DNA from: Actinokineospora spheciospongiae
GTDB lineage: Bacteria; Actinomycetota; Actinomycetes; Mycobacteriales; Pseudonocardiaceae
Direction of reading: 5' to 3'
Assembly: GCF_000564855.1 (NCBI RefSeq)
Contig: NZ_AYXG01000215.1
Coordinates: forward strand, 1-54,693
DNA length: 54,693 nucleotides
Below the pieces are notes generated by a model that ran no database searches, was not told where the DNA came from, and saw only the letters and a list, made by a program, of their open reading frames with translations. Below, piece by piece: positions 1-9,821 of this stretch. A program made the translations under genes and the position numbers. Positions within the stretch are counted from its first letter, which is position 1. The number at the start of each line of letters is the position of its first letter.

Positions 1-934
1 TGGAGTTGACGTCGCTGCTCAACGTCCTGCCCCCGGACCGGAAGACGACCGTGCCGGGGGCCGACGGGAGTGCCAGGTCGACCGCGGTGACCGGGGTGGT
101 GGCGACCGGGGTGACGCCCTTGGCGTAGGCGTCCGCCCAGACCAGCACCGTGCGGACGTAGGTGTCGGAGTGGTTGTAGCGGAACACCGCCGTCGCGCGC
201 TGCTGGGGGTTGGCGACGTTCATCCCGCCCGAGCACAGGTACTTGGCCGACCCGAGGGCGGCGTCGTAGATGTTGTTGGGGTCGGTCTGGCCGTCGCCGT
301 TGCCGTCGGAGGCGTAGCCGCGCCAGGTGGAGGGGATGAACTGCATGGGGCCGACCGCGCGGTCCCAGCGGGCGTCGCCGTCCCACTTGCCGCCGTCGCT
401 GTCGGCGATGGCGGCGAAGCCGCCGCCGTTGAGGACCGGGCCCAGGATGGGGGTGGCGGTCTTGCCCGCCGCGTCGGTGCGGCCGCCGCGGGCGTGGTTG
501 GACTCGATGCGGCCGATGGAGGCCAGCAGCGGCCAGTCCATGTTGCAGGCGGCGGGCATGGCGGCCGCGGCCTGCTGGTATGCCTTGAGCATGTTGCCGG
601 GGATGCCGAGCGCCCCGGTGGGGGTGGCGATCTCCGGGCCCGCGCCGTACGCCAGCAGGTCGGGGTTGCCCGCCAGGGCGAGGACCTGGGCGTCGAGCGC
701 GCTGTCCTCCGCCGGGGAGCCGTCCGCGGCGCCGGAACCGGCGCTCAGGCCGATGAGCCCACCACCGGTGGCCAGGGCGGCCGGGACGATGTCCTCGGGG
801 TGGTCGCTCCAGTTCACCGGCTCACCCGCGGCGGCCACGGGCACCAGCAGCAGCGCACCCGCCGCCGCCATCACCCCGCGCCCCCTGGGCCGCTTGTGCC
901 TGTGCTTCCCGACCCGCGACTTGCCCGACTTCAC
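1..934 (-). CDS. Secreted lytic murein transglycosylase (partial, C-terminus beyond window)
   Basis: Predicted cell-wall hydrolase that cleaves the MurNAc-GlcNAc bond of peptidoglycan outside the membrane. Reading leftwards from a GTG at 934, the product has a basic start (KSGKSRVGKHRHKR), one hydrophobic segment (MAAAGALLLVPVAAAG) and then an SLT-like domain with the catalytic-Glu motif SIGRIESNH and the family motif VGPMQFIPSTWR, followed by DGNGDGQTDPNNIYDAALG. The start is supported by GAGGGACGGGG about 8 bases upstream. No stop is met before base 1, so the far end (about 310 residues seen) is missing. The gene stands alone, divergent from the DUF6801 gene. Family assignment is firm; the exact substrate bond and any C-terminal domain cannot be seen. 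Confidence 0.85.
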   Translation of the reverse strand, partial: MKSGKSRVGKHRHKRPRGRGVMAAAGALLLVPVAAAGEPVNWSDHPEDIVPAALATGGGLIGLSAGSGAADGSPAEDSALDAQVLALAGNPDLLAYGAGPEIATPTGALGIPGNMLKAYQQAAAAMPAACNMDWPLLASIGRIESNHARGGRTDAAGKTATPILGPVLNGGGFAAIADSDGGKWDGDARWDRAVGPMQFIPSTWRGYASDGNGDGQTDPNNIYDAALGSAKYLCSGGMNVANPQQRATAVFRYNHSDTYVRTVLVWADAYAKGVTPVATTPVTAVDLALPSAPGTVVFRSGGRTLSSDVNS

Positions 935-1664
935 AGCGTGACCCCGTCCCTCGTTCTTCCTCGAAGAAACCGGGTTCGCACCCGGTTCGGCTGACCTGAC
1001 CGGCCACCCACACTGCCTCATCCATCGCACCGAGTCACGGTGTTGAAACACAATCACCGCGAGAAAGTCCGGAACTCATCACCGGCCTGCCCCATCCGGG
1101 CGGGACCATTGACGCACACGGACAAATTTTGCGGCACCCCTGTTCTACGCCCCGTGGCGTCACTTTCGGGTGAGGGCAGCCGCCGAACCCGCCGTGCGCC
1201 CCTCGGCGCGACCCGTGCGGGCACCGACCGGGCGTCGCCGCCGCGCGGGACCGCCACCCGGTCGCCCGGGGGCGGCCGGGACTCCCCGGATCTGACAAAC
1301 CCGCCGGTGCGGTTTGCCCCCGGGGTGCGCGTTCGGGTAATCGCCCAGTGGGTTTCCCGTATCCGGTGACAGATGTGCTCAACTGTTTTCACCGGTGTGC
1401 GATGAGGTGGGGTATCGCATCGTACCCAGGTGTCAATACTCCTTCTGAGCTGCGGGTTCTCGCTGGAAGACAAGTTCGACCGAGGTGTTCATGGTCGACT
1501 GACAAATTGTCCCGCGAGCTTGTGTGCACTTCTGTGGCGGCTCTACTCTGGTCGGTGCGCGGCGGTCCGGGAAAGACAATTCCCTTTCGGCCCCCCGCAT
1601 TCCGAAAGCCACCCTCGCGCGCATTCGGTCTCGTGTCAGTCGTCGATACCGAGGAAGGAAGACC
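935..1664. other. 730-base divergent intergenic region, no convincing gene
   Basis: This gap separates the leftward transglycosylase from the rightward DUF6801 gene. Short open frames exist on both strands but none has a ribosome site, typical codon use or recognisable product. The transglycosylase leader (minus strand) carries a perfect hairpin at 968-987 (8-bp stem AACCGGGT, loop of 4). The half nearer 1665 is markedly richer in A/T than the genes and presumably holds the promoter of the DUF6801 gene. I looked for a cyclic-di-AMP riboswitch, common before such wall hydrolases, and did not find its conserved core. Confidence 0.6.
968..987 (-). promoter_or_regulatory. Perfect hairpin in the 5' leader of the transglycosylase gene
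   Basis: An 8-bp perfect stem (968-975 with 980-987) and a 4-base loop lie 34 to 53 bases before the GTG start of the leftward transglycosylase gene. It could be an operator or an RNA element. No T-run follows, so it is not a normal terminator. Confidence 0.4.
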
Positions 1665-2909
1665 GTGAGTCCTCGCAAGGTTTCCCGGAAGCTGGTGGCC
1701 GCCCTCGCGGCCACCACCACGTCCGGACTGGTCGCGGCCGGGCTGGTGCTCGGCACCGGCAGCAGCGGTGCGGTGCCGGTCTCGCTGACCCTGAACTACA
1801 CCTGCCCGTTCCCGCTGATCGGCAACCAGGCGATCAAGGCCGTCATCTCGACGGACCTGCCCGCCACCGTGGGTATCGGTGAGCCGACCGGCGAGATCAA
1901 GATCAACGCCGTCACCACGGTCCCGGAGACCGCCACCCAGGGCCTGACCCTGGTCGGCGCGACCACCGTCGAGGGCACCGCCCTCGCCGCCTCGACCGTC
2001 GCGGCCCCCGGCATCACCCTGCCGGTGAACGTGCCGATCACCGTGGCGAAGACGAACGTCCCCGCCTCGGGCGCGTTCGACGTGAACGCCACCGGTTCCG
2101 CCCCGTCGCTGTCGTTCACGCAGCCGGGCGAGGCCAAGATCACCGTCGGTGACCTGAAGCTGACCCTGACCCCGAAGACCGCCACGGGCGCGGAGACCGG
2201 TCTGGGCACCTTCGACTCGGCCTGCACCCAGGTGCCGGGCCAGAACAACCTGCTGCACACCTTCACCATCGCCAACACCACCCCGACGTGGACGACCACC
2301 ATCGGCGGCACCCCTCCGCCGTCGACGACCACCACCCCGCCGCCGATCACCACCACCACGCCGACCACCAGCCCGTCGACGCCGCCCACCCTGCCGCCCG
2401 GCGAGGGGGTCGACATCGACTACGGCCTCTCCGGCTCGTCCACCCTGCCCCGCCTCGGCGGCACGGTGCCGCTCAGCGGTTCCGTGGACGCGAAGGCCAA
2501 CCTGGGCCAGGGCACGTTCACCGCCGCGCTGGCGCTGAACAAGACCAAGGGCGACTTCAAGATCGTGGGCGTGCTGCCCGCCACCGCCGAGATCGACTTC
2601 GAGATGGTCGGGCAGGGCAGCGGCACCATGTCCGCCGGTGCGGCGACCTTCCAGCAGCAGTTGTACGTGAAGCTCACCAGCGTCAGCATCTTCGGGCTGC
2701 CGATCTACTCCGGCGACACCTGCAGGACGCAGAAGCCCGCCGACATCAAGCTGGCCTCCTCGGGCACCTTCGACCCGCTCGGCGGCGGCAAGCTCAAGGG
2801 CACCTACAGCCTGACCCGCGCCGACGGCTGCGGCCCGCTGAACGACTACATCGGTCCGTTCGTGTTCAGCCAGAACAACACCATCGACGTGACCCTCGCG
2901 GCCAAGTAG
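1665..2909 (+). CDS. Secreted DUF6801-domain protein
   Basis: A 414-residue exported protein of unknown function. It starts at GTG 1665, 4 bases after GAGGAAGGAAG, with a signal peptide (RKVSRKLVAALAATTTSG, then a hydrophobic stretch ending near GSSGA). The mature start SLTLNYTCPFPLIGNQ is typical of the actinobacterial DUF6801 family. A Pro/Thr-rich linker (about residues 209-250) joins it to a second beta-rich domain that contains a Cys pair (GDTCRTQ, ADGCGPL), a sign of an extracellular fold. It is a single gene with its own promoter region. Longer upstream in-frame sequence is open but lacks a ribosome site. Likely cell-surface or wall-associated; no catalytic motif seen. Confidence 0.8.
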   Translation: MSPRKVSRKLVAALAATTTSGLVAAGLVLGTGSSGAVPVSLTLNYTCPFPLIGNQAIKAVISTDLPATVGIGEPTGEIKINAVTTVPETATQGLTLVGATTVEGTALAASTVAAPGITLPVNVPITVAKTNVPASGAFDVNATGSAPSLSFTQPGEAKITVGDLKLTLTPKTATGAETGLGTFDSACTQVPGQNNLLHTFTIANTTPTWTTTIGGTPPPSTTTTPPPITTTTPTTSPSTPPTLPPGEGVDIDYGLSGSSTLPRLGGTVPLSGSVDAKANLGQGTFTAALALNKTKGDFKIVGVLPATAEIDFEMVGQGSGTMSAGAATFQQQLYVKLTSVSIFGLPIYSGDTCRTQKPADIKLASSGTFDPLGGGKLKGTYSLTRADGCGPLNDYIGPFVFSQNNTIDVTLAAK

Positions 2910-2945
2910 CACCCACCGCACCACCCCGCACCGGTGGCGGCGGCC

Positions 2946-2951
2946 TAAGCT
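2946..2951 (+). promoter_or_regulatory. -10 box for a leaderless ppx transcript
   Basis: TAAGCT lies 7 bases before the ATG of the phosphatase gene, and no ribosome site precedes the ATG. That spacing puts the transcription start at or next to the start codon. Confidence 0.5.
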
Positions 2952-2958
2952 CAGCGCC

Positions 2959-3906
2959 ATGAGCAGGGTCGCCGCCATCGACTGCGGAACGAACTCCATC
3001 CGCCTCCTCGTGGCCGAGGTCCAGGACGGCCGGATCACCCGCGACCTGCACCGCGAGATGCGGGTGGTGCGCCTCGGCGAGGGCGTCGACGCCACCGGCC
3101 GGATCAGCGCGGCGGCCCTGGAGCGCACCCGCGCCGCCCTGGTCGACTACGTCGCGGTGCTGCGCCGCAAGGGCGTCGAGCGGGCGCGGATGGTGGCCAC
3201 CTCCGCCACCCGCGACGCGGCGAACAAAGACGAGTTCTTCGCCATGACCGAGCAGGTCCTCGGTTTCCCGGCCGAGGTCATCACCGGGGACGAGGAGGCC
3301 GAGCTGTCCTTCGTGGGCGCGGTCGGCGAACTCGACCCCGACGACGGCCCGTTCCTCGTCGCCGACGTCGGCGGCGGCTCCACCGAGCTGGTCCTGGGCA
3401 CCTGGGACGGCACCCGGGCCAGGGTGAGCGCCGCGAGGTCGACCGACATCGGCTGCGTCCGGCTGACCGAGCGCGCCCTGCCGCACGACCCGCCCACCCC
3501 CGAGGACGTGGCCGCGGCCCGCGACATCGCCCGCGCCGCGCTCGCCGACGCCTTCGCCGCGGTCCCGGTGGCCGAGGCCCGCACGTGGGTTGGGGTGGCG
3601 GGCACGGTCACCACCATCGCGGGCACCGCCCGGCGGCTGCCCGCCTACGACCCCGACGCCATCCACCTCGCCGAGCTGACGCCCGAGGAACTGGCCGAGA
3701 CCACCGCGTTCCTCCTCGGCGCCGACCGCGACACCCGGGCGGCCGTCGGGGTGATGCACCCGGGCCGGGTCGACGTCATCGGCGGCGGCTGCGTCGTGGT
3801 CGACGCGCTGGCCGAGCGGATCTTCGCCGGGTCGGCGGTGGCGCGGCTGGTCGTCAGCGAGCACGACATCCTCGACGGAATCGCGTTGTCGATCACCGCG
3901 CAATAG
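2959..3906 (+). CDS. Exopolyphosphatase / pppGpp phosphohydrolase (Ppx/GppA family)
   Basis: A 315-residue cytoplasmic member of the Ppx/GppA phosphatase family (ASKHA fold), which removes terminal phosphate from polyphosphate or pppGpp. The N-terminal phosphate-binding loop is AIDCGTNSIRLL (residues 6-17) and the second is VADVGGGSTELVLG. The length matches the short actinobacterial form without the C-terminal HD-like domain, like the mycobacterial Ppx proteins. It is read from a probable leaderless message, 49 bases after the DUF6801 gene. The family is clear; whether polyphosphate or pppGpp is preferred cannot be told from sequence. Confidence 0.9.
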   Translation: MSRVAAIDCGTNSIRLLVAEVQDGRITRDLHREMRVVRLGEGVDATGRISAAALERTRAALVDYVAVLRRKGVERARMVATSATRDAANKDEFFAMTEQVLGFPAEVITGDEEAELSFVGAVGELDPDDGPFLVADVGGGSTELVLGTWDGTRARVSAARSTDIGCVRLTERALPHDPPTPEDVAAARDIARAALADAFAAVPVAEARTWVGVAGTVTTIAGTARRLPAYDPDAIHLAELTPEELAETTAFLLGADRDTRAAVGVMHPGRVDVIGGGCVVVDALAERIFAGSAVARLVVSEHDILDGIALSITAQ

Positions 3907-4022
3907 CGACGCGGAGTGATCGCGATCGGCCCCATATCCTTGGGATTATGGGCTGTATAACGCCACTGCGATAGTGGTGTCGGCGCAAGCGAATTTCGTC
4001 CGAATGGCTGAGTAACGTGCGA

Positions 4023-4050
4023 TTGTGACTTGTTTGTGACGTCCGTTGTG
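4023..4050 (+). promoter_or_regulatory. Phased TTGTG repeats upstream of the peptide ABC operon
   Basis: TTGTGAC occurs at 4023 and 4034, and TTGTG again at 4046, spaced 11 and 12 bases so they face the same side of the helix. They lie about 85-110 bases before the first gene of the operon in an A/T-richer gap (3907-4134). A regulator-binding site is likely, but the regulator is unknown. Confidence 0.4.
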
Positions 4051-4134
4051 TTCGCCCGATTCGCACCAGCGGTTAACTTCCACTCACTTTGGGACGGGCG
4101 GACGCCCGTTCCGGTCCGGTTCGGGAGGAGACCC

Positions 4135-5784
4135 ATGCGCAGACCACGCTGGATCGCGGCATCGACGATGTCGCTGGCAGTCGCGCTCACGATCGCGGGC
4201 TGCGGGGGCGGTGCCGAGGACGGCGCGGACGACAGCGGCGCGGGCAACGCCGACGGCGCGCTCTCGGCGTTCACCACCGAACCGGAGAACCCGCTGGTTC
4301 CCGGCAACACCACCGAAAGCGGTGGCAGCAAGGCGATCCGCGCCATGTTCACCGGATTGACCAGCTACGACCCGGTGACCGGCGAGTCGAAGAACGCCAT
4401 GGCCGAGGACATCGCCACCACCGACTCCAAGGTCTTCACCATCAAGATCAAGCCGGGGTGGACCTTCCACGACGGCACCCCGGTCAAGGCCAAGAACTTC
4501 GTCGATGCCTGGAACTACACCGCCCACAGCACCAACGGCTTCCAGGGCGCCAGCTTCTTCGAGCAGGTCGCCGGTTACCAGGACGTGCACACCAGCGACC
4601 CGGACGGCACCGCAGGCCCGCAGAAGGCGCCGGAACCGACCGCCAAGGAGATGTCCGGCCTCAAGGTCGTCGACGACACCACCTTCGAGGTGACGCTGTC
4701 CGCGCCGTTCTCGGTGTTCCCGCTCAAGTTCGGCTACAACCCGTTCTACCCGCTGCCGGACGCGTTCTTCGCCGACCCCAAGGCGTTCGAGGCCAAGCCG
4801 ATCGGCAACGGCCCGTTCAAGTTCGTCTCCCGCCAGGCCAACGCGAACATCGTGATGACCAGGTACGACGAGTACAAGGGCGACGACAGGCCGAAGTTCA
4901 AGGATCTCACCTGGAAGATCTACGAGACCAACGAGGCCGCCTACGCCGCCGTGGTCTCCGGTGACCTGGACTTCCTCGACACCATCCCGCCCACCGGCAT
5001 CGTCGGCGGCAAGTACAAGCAGGACCTGGAGGGCCGCAACGGCTCGGTGCCCTACATGGGCAACCAGACCCTGGCGTTCCCGTTCTACGACCCGATCTAC
5101 CAGAACGTCGACCTGCGCAAGGCCATCTCGATGGCGATCAACCGCCAGGAGATCATCGACAAGATCTACGACGGCACTCGCATCGCGGCCGACGGCTGGG
5201 TCAACCCGGCGGTGCCCGGCTACGCCAAGGACCAGTGCGGCGAGCTGTGCACGTTCAACCCGGACAAGGCCAAGGAGTACCTGGCCAAGTCCGGCTACAC
5301 CGGCCCGATCACGCTGGTCACCAACGCCGACGGCGGCCACAAGGACTGGATGACCGCCACCTGCAACAGCATCAAGAACGCGATCGGCCTGGAGTGCACC
5401 TACGCGCCCATCCCGACCTTCGCCGAGACCCGCCAGGCGGCCAACGCCCGGCAGCTCAAGGGTCCCTACCGCGCGGGGTGGATCGCCGACTACCCGTCGA
5501 TCGAGAACTTCCTGAACCAGCTCTACCGCACCGACGCCTCGTCCAACGACGGCGAGTACTCCAACCCCAAGCTCGACGAGCTGCTGGCCAAGGCCGACTC
5601 CGCGCCGACGGTCGAGGAGGCCAACAAGCTCTACCAGGAGGGTGAGCGGGTCCTCGCCGAGGACATGCCGGTCATCCCGCTGTGGAACCAGACCGCGCAG
5701 TACGGCTGGTCCGACCGGTTGGGCAACGCCCGGCTGAGCTCGCTGCGCGAGCTGGACCTCTCGACGGTCACGGTCAAGAACTGA
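4135..5784 (+). CDS. Oligopeptide/dipeptide ABC transporter substrate-binding lipoprotein
   Basis: A 549-residue solute-binding protein of family 5 (OppA/DppA type), anchored outside the membrane as a lipoprotein and delivering peptides to the permease encoded next door. It starts at ATG 4135, six bases after GGGAGGAG. The signal sequence ends in the lipobox IAGCGGG (Cys about residue 23). The SBP_bac_5 pattern follows: an early FTGLTSYDPVTGE segment, WTFHDGTPVKAKNFVDAW, and IPLWNQ near the end. It is the first gene of a five-gene transport operon. Peptides are the expected cargo, but this family also carries other substrates, so specificity is open. Confidence 0.92.
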   Translation: MRRPRWIAASTMSLAVALTIAGCGGGAEDGADDSGAGNADGALSAFTTEPENPLVPGNTTESGGSKAIRAMFTGLTSYDPVTGESKNAMAEDIATTDSKVFTIKIKPGWTFHDGTPVKAKNFVDAWNYTAHSTNGFQGASFFEQVAGYQDVHTSDPDGTAGPQKAPEPTAKEMSGLKVVDDTTFEVTLSAPFSVFPLKFGYNPFYPLPDAFFADPKAFEAKPIGNGPFKFVSRQANANIVMTRYDEYKGDDRPKFKDLTWKIYETNEAAYAAVVSGDLDFLDTIPPTGIVGGKYKQDLEGRNGSVPYMGNQTLAFPFYDPIYQNVDLRKAISMAINRQEIIDKIYDGTRIAADGWVNPAVPGYAKDQCGELCTFNPDKAKEYLAKSGYTGPITLVTNADGGHKDWMTATCNSIKNAIGLECTYAPIPTFAETRQAANARQLKGPYRAGWIADYPSIENFLNQLYRTDASSNDGEYSNPKLDELLAKADSAPTVEEANKLYQEGERVLAEDMPVIPLWNQTAQYGWSDRLGNARLSSLRELDLSTVTVKN

Positions 5785-5849
5785 GTACCGACCCGGTCGG
5801 GGCGCGGTGATCCCGTGCCCCGACCGGACCCCGGTGGGGAGAGAGCCTG

Positions 5850-6779
5850 ATGGGACGCTACGTCCTGCGCCGCCTGCTGCAACTGGTCCCCGTGTTCATC
5901 GGGACCACCTTCCTGATCTACTGGCTGGTCTGGAGCCTGCCCGGTGACCCGTTCGCCGGGAAGTGCGGCGACCGGCCCTGCCCGGACGCCTACATCGCGG
6001 TGATGCGCGAGCGCTTCCACCTCGACGAACCGCTGGTCGTGCAGTACGGGCGCTACCTGTGGAACCTGCTCCAGGGCGACTTCGGCGAGACCTTCCGCGG
6101 CCTGGAGGTCGGGGAGCTGATCTCCAACGCCTACCCGAACACCATCCGGCTGGCCGTGGTGGCGCTGCTCATCGAAGCCGTCATCGGCCTGGCCGCCGGG
6201 GTGCTGACCGGCCTGCGCGGGCGCGGTTTCCTGGACAACCTGACCCTGGTGTCCACCCTGTTCCTCATCTCGCTGCCGGTGTTCGTCACCGGTTTCGCGC
6301 TCCAGATCTTCTTCGGCTTCGAACTCGGCTGGATCAAGACGACGGTCGCGAAGTCACCCGCGCCCTGGGAGCAGCTCATCGCCCCCGGGTTCGTCCTGGG
6401 CAGCCTGTCCATGGCGTACGTGACCCGGCTGACCCGGACCTCGATCGCGGAGAACAAGCACGCCGACTTCGTGCGCACCGCCGTGGCCAAGGGGCTGCCG
6501 CAGCGCCGGGTCGTCGGGGTGCACCTGCTGCGCAACTCGGCCATCCCGGTCGTGACGTTCCTGGGCACCGACCTCGGCGCGCTGATGGGCGGCGCGATCG
6601 TCACCGAGGGCATCTTCGACATCAAGGGCATCGGCAACCTCGTCTTCGACGGGATCATCGGCAAGGACGGGCTGATCGTCACCGGCGTGGTCACCCTGCT
6701 GGTGCTGGTCTACCTGCTGTCCAACCTGCTGGTGGACCTGCTCTACGCCGTACTCGACCCAAGGATTCGCTATGACTGA
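5850..6779 (+). CDS. Peptide ABC transporter permease, DppB/OppB type
   Basis: A 309-residue inner-membrane permease with about six transmembrane segments. It begins MGRYVLRRLLQLVPVF, the usual DppB start, followed by an extracytoplasmic loop with two cysteines (GKCGDRPCPD). The cytoplasmic EAA loop (ATPase contact) is near FVRTAVAKGLPQRRVVG. A ribosome site GGGGAGAGAG precedes the ATG. It overlaps the next permease gene by 8 bases, so the two are probably translationally coupled, as expected for the two halves of one pore. Confidence 0.93.
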   Translation: MGRYVLRRLLQLVPVFIGTTFLIYWLVWSLPGDPFAGKCGDRPCPDAYIAVMRERFHLDEPLVVQYGRYLWNLLQGDFGETFRGLEVGELISNAYPNTIRLAVVALLIEAVIGLAAGVLTGLRGRGFLDNLTLVSTLFLISLPVFVTGFALQIFFGFELGWIKTTVAKSPAPWEQLIAPGFVLGSLSMAYVTRLTRTSIAENKHADFVRTAVAKGLPQRRVVGVHLLRNSAIPVVTFLGTDLGALMGGAIVTEGIFDIKGIGNLVFDGIIGKDGLIVTGVVTLLVLVYLLSNLLVDLLYAVLDPRIRYD

Positions 6780-7749
6780 CCCGAGCACGGCGGCGTCCGC
6801 GTCGTCGATCGAGGCGCACACCCACGTCCTCGCCGCCGAGCACGCGGGCACCGAGACCGCGGGCGCCCCCGGCAAGCCGGACAAGCCGCGCAGCCTCGCC
6901 TCCGACGCCTGGGACGACCTGCGCCGCAGGCCGCTGTTCCTGATCGCCGGGTCGCTGATCGCGCTGGTGCTGCTGATGGCGCTGTTCCCGTTCCTGTTCA
7001 CCCAGACCGACCCCGGCTACGCCGACCTGGCCCGCAGCCGCCAGGGCCCGTCCGCGCAGGCCTGGTTCGGCTACGACAACCAGGGCTACGACATCTACGC
7101 CCGCACCATCCACGGCGCCCGCGCCTCGATCGTCGTGGGCATCTGCGCGACCACGCTGACCGTGCTCATCGGCGGCACCCTCGGCCTGCTCGCAGGCTAC
7201 TACGGCGGCTGGCTCGACGGGCTGATGTCGCGCGTCGCCGACGTGTTCTTCGGGCTGCCGTTCGTGCTCGGCGCCATCATCATCCTGTCCAGCTTCGGCA
7301 GCACCGGCACCACCAGCGTCGCGCAGATCATGTTCCTGGTGGTCATGTCGATCGCGGTGCTGTCCTGGCCGGTGTGCATGCGGATCATGCGCTCGGCGGC
7401 GATCACCGCCAAGCAGCAGGACTACGTCAAGGCGGCCCGCGCGCTCGGGGCCAGTTCCAGCCGGATCATCCTGCGGCACATGCTGCCCAACGCGGTGGCG
7501 CCGGTGCTGGTCTACGCCACCATCGCGCTGGGTGCGTTCATCGGCGCCGAGGCCACCCTGTCGTTCCTGGGGCTGGGCCTGCGCGCGCCGGTGGTGTCCT
7601 GGGGCGTGATGATCGCCGACTCGCGCGACATCATCCGGGTCGCCCCGCACACCCTGCTGTTCCCGGCGGCGTTCCTGACCGCGACCGTGCTCGCCTTCGT
7701 GATGCTCGGCGACGCCGTGCGCGAGGCGCTCGACCCGAAGACGAGGTGA
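6772..7749 (+). CDS. Peptide ABC transporter permease, DppC/OppC type
   Basis: A 325-residue second permease subunit. An unusually long hydrophilic N-terminus (about 60 residues) precedes the first transmembrane segment (PLFLIAGSLIALVLLMALF). It has the DppC hallmark YDIYARTIHGARASI, the EAA loop YVKAARALGASSSRIILRHM, and the end LGDAVREALDPKTR. It starts inside the end of the DppB-type gene and is followed after 3 bases by the first ATPase gene. Family and role are clear. Confidence 0.93.
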   Translation: MTDPSTAASASSIEAHTHVLAAEHAGTETAGAPGKPDKPRSLASDAWDDLRRRPLFLIAGSLIALVLLMALFPFLFTQTDPGYADLARSRQGPSAQAWFGYDNQGYDIYARTIHGARASIVVGICATTLTVLIGGTLGLLAGYYGGWLDGLMSRVADVFFGLPFVLGAIIILSSFGSTGTTSVAQIMFLVVMSIAVLSWPVCMRIMRSAAITAKQQDYVKAARALGASSSRIILRHMLPNAVAPVLVYATIALGAFIGAEATLSFLGLGLRAPVVSWGVMIADSRDIIRVAPHTLLFPAAFLTATVLAFVMLGDAVREALDPKTR

Positions 7750-7752
7750 CCG

Positions 7753-8767
7753 GTGTCCACGGTGGATGAGACGGGGGCCGGGCCGATCCCGAGCGCCCCG
7801 CTGCTGGAGGTCGACGACCTGTTCGTCGAGTTCCACACCCGCGACGGCGTGGCGCGGGTGCTCAACGGCGTCAGCTACCGGGTGGCGGCGGGGGAGACCC
7901 TGGCCGTGCTCGGCGAATCCGGCTCCGGCAAGAGCGTCACCGCGCAGACCGTCATGGGCATCCTCGACACGCCGCCGGGGGTCATCACCGGCGGCGCGGT
8001 CCGCTTCCACGGCGAGGACCTGCTCACCGCTCCCGACCGGCGCCGCCGCGCGGTCCGCGGCTCCGGCATCGCGATGATCTTCCAGGACGCGCTGTCCGCG
8101 CTGAACCCGGTGTTCACCGTGGGCTTCCAGATCGAGGAGCAGCTCCGGGTGCGCCGCGGCATGTCCCGCAAGGACGCCCGCAAGCGCGCGGTGGAGCTGC
8201 TGGAACTGGTGAAGATCCCCAACGCCCGCGGCCGGGTGCGCCAGTACCCGCACGAGTTCTCCGGCGGGATGCGCCAGCGCGCCATGATCGCCATGTCGCT
8301 GGCGCTGGACCCGGAACTGCTCATCGCCGACGAGCCCACCACCGCCCTCGACGTCACCGTGCAGGCGCAGATCATGGACCTGCTCAAGGAGATCCAGGTC
8401 GAGCGGCACATGGGGCTCATCCTCATCACCCACGACCTCGGTGTGGTCGCCGAGGTCGCCGACCGGATCGCGGTGATGTACGCGGGCCGCATCGTCGAGC
8501 AGGCCGACGCGCGGTCGGTCTACCGCAGGCCCGGGCACCCGTACACGGCCGCGCTGCTGGACTCGCTGCCGCGGCTGGACCAGAAGGGCACCGAGCTGAA
8601 CACCATCAAGGGGTTGCCGCCGAGCCTGCTGCGCATCCCCGACGGCTGCCCGTTCCACCCGCGCTGCGCCCGCGCGCAGGACGTCTGCCGCACCGAGGTG
8701 CCGCCGCAGCACCGGCCCGAGCCGGGCAGGCTCAGCGCGTGCCACTTCGCCGAGGAGCTGATCGCTG

Positions 8768-8775
<8 letters not shown>
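7753..8775 (+). CDS. Peptide ABC transporter ATP-binding protein, DppD/OppD type
   Basis: A 340-residue ATPase that powers peptide import at the inner membrane face. It shows Walker A GESGSGKS, the ABC signature FSGGMRQR, Walker [13 protein letters not shown], and the C-terminal oligopeptide-transporter region [14 protein letters not shown], whose cysteines in some relatives hold an iron-sulfur cluster. It starts at GTG 7753, 3 bases after the permease stop, and its end overlaps the next ATPase gene by 8 bases. It should form a heterodimer with that protein. Confidence 0.93.
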
Positions 8776-9780
<1,005 letters not shown>

Positions 9781-9787
<7 letters not shown>

Positions 9788-9796
9788 TGCCAGGGG
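9781..9796 (+). terminator. Short stem-loop overlapping the stop of the peptide transport operon
   Basis: CCCCTG (9781-9786), a 4-base loop and CAGGGG (9791-9796) followed by TTT. The TGA stop of the last transport gene lies in the stem and loop. A six-pair stem is weak, so this may only attenuate transcription into the protease gene. Confidence 0.4.
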
Positions 9797-9821
9797 TTTG
9801 CAGGCAACGAGGAGGAATCGC

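Noticed and set aside
170-994. Plus-strand open frame of 274 codons
   Set aside because: It is the antisense shadow of the lytic transglycosylase; the minus strand has the real motifs and ribosome site.
1026-1400. Possible cyclic-di-AMP riboswitch before the wall hydrolase
   Set aside because: The region is GC-rich and structured, but I could not find the conserved core sequences on either strand.
1389-3128. Minus-strand open frame of 579 codons over the DUF6801 and ppx genes
   Set aside because: Low-complexity Arg/Gly/Val composition typical of antisense frames in GC-rich DNA; real genes lie on the other strand.
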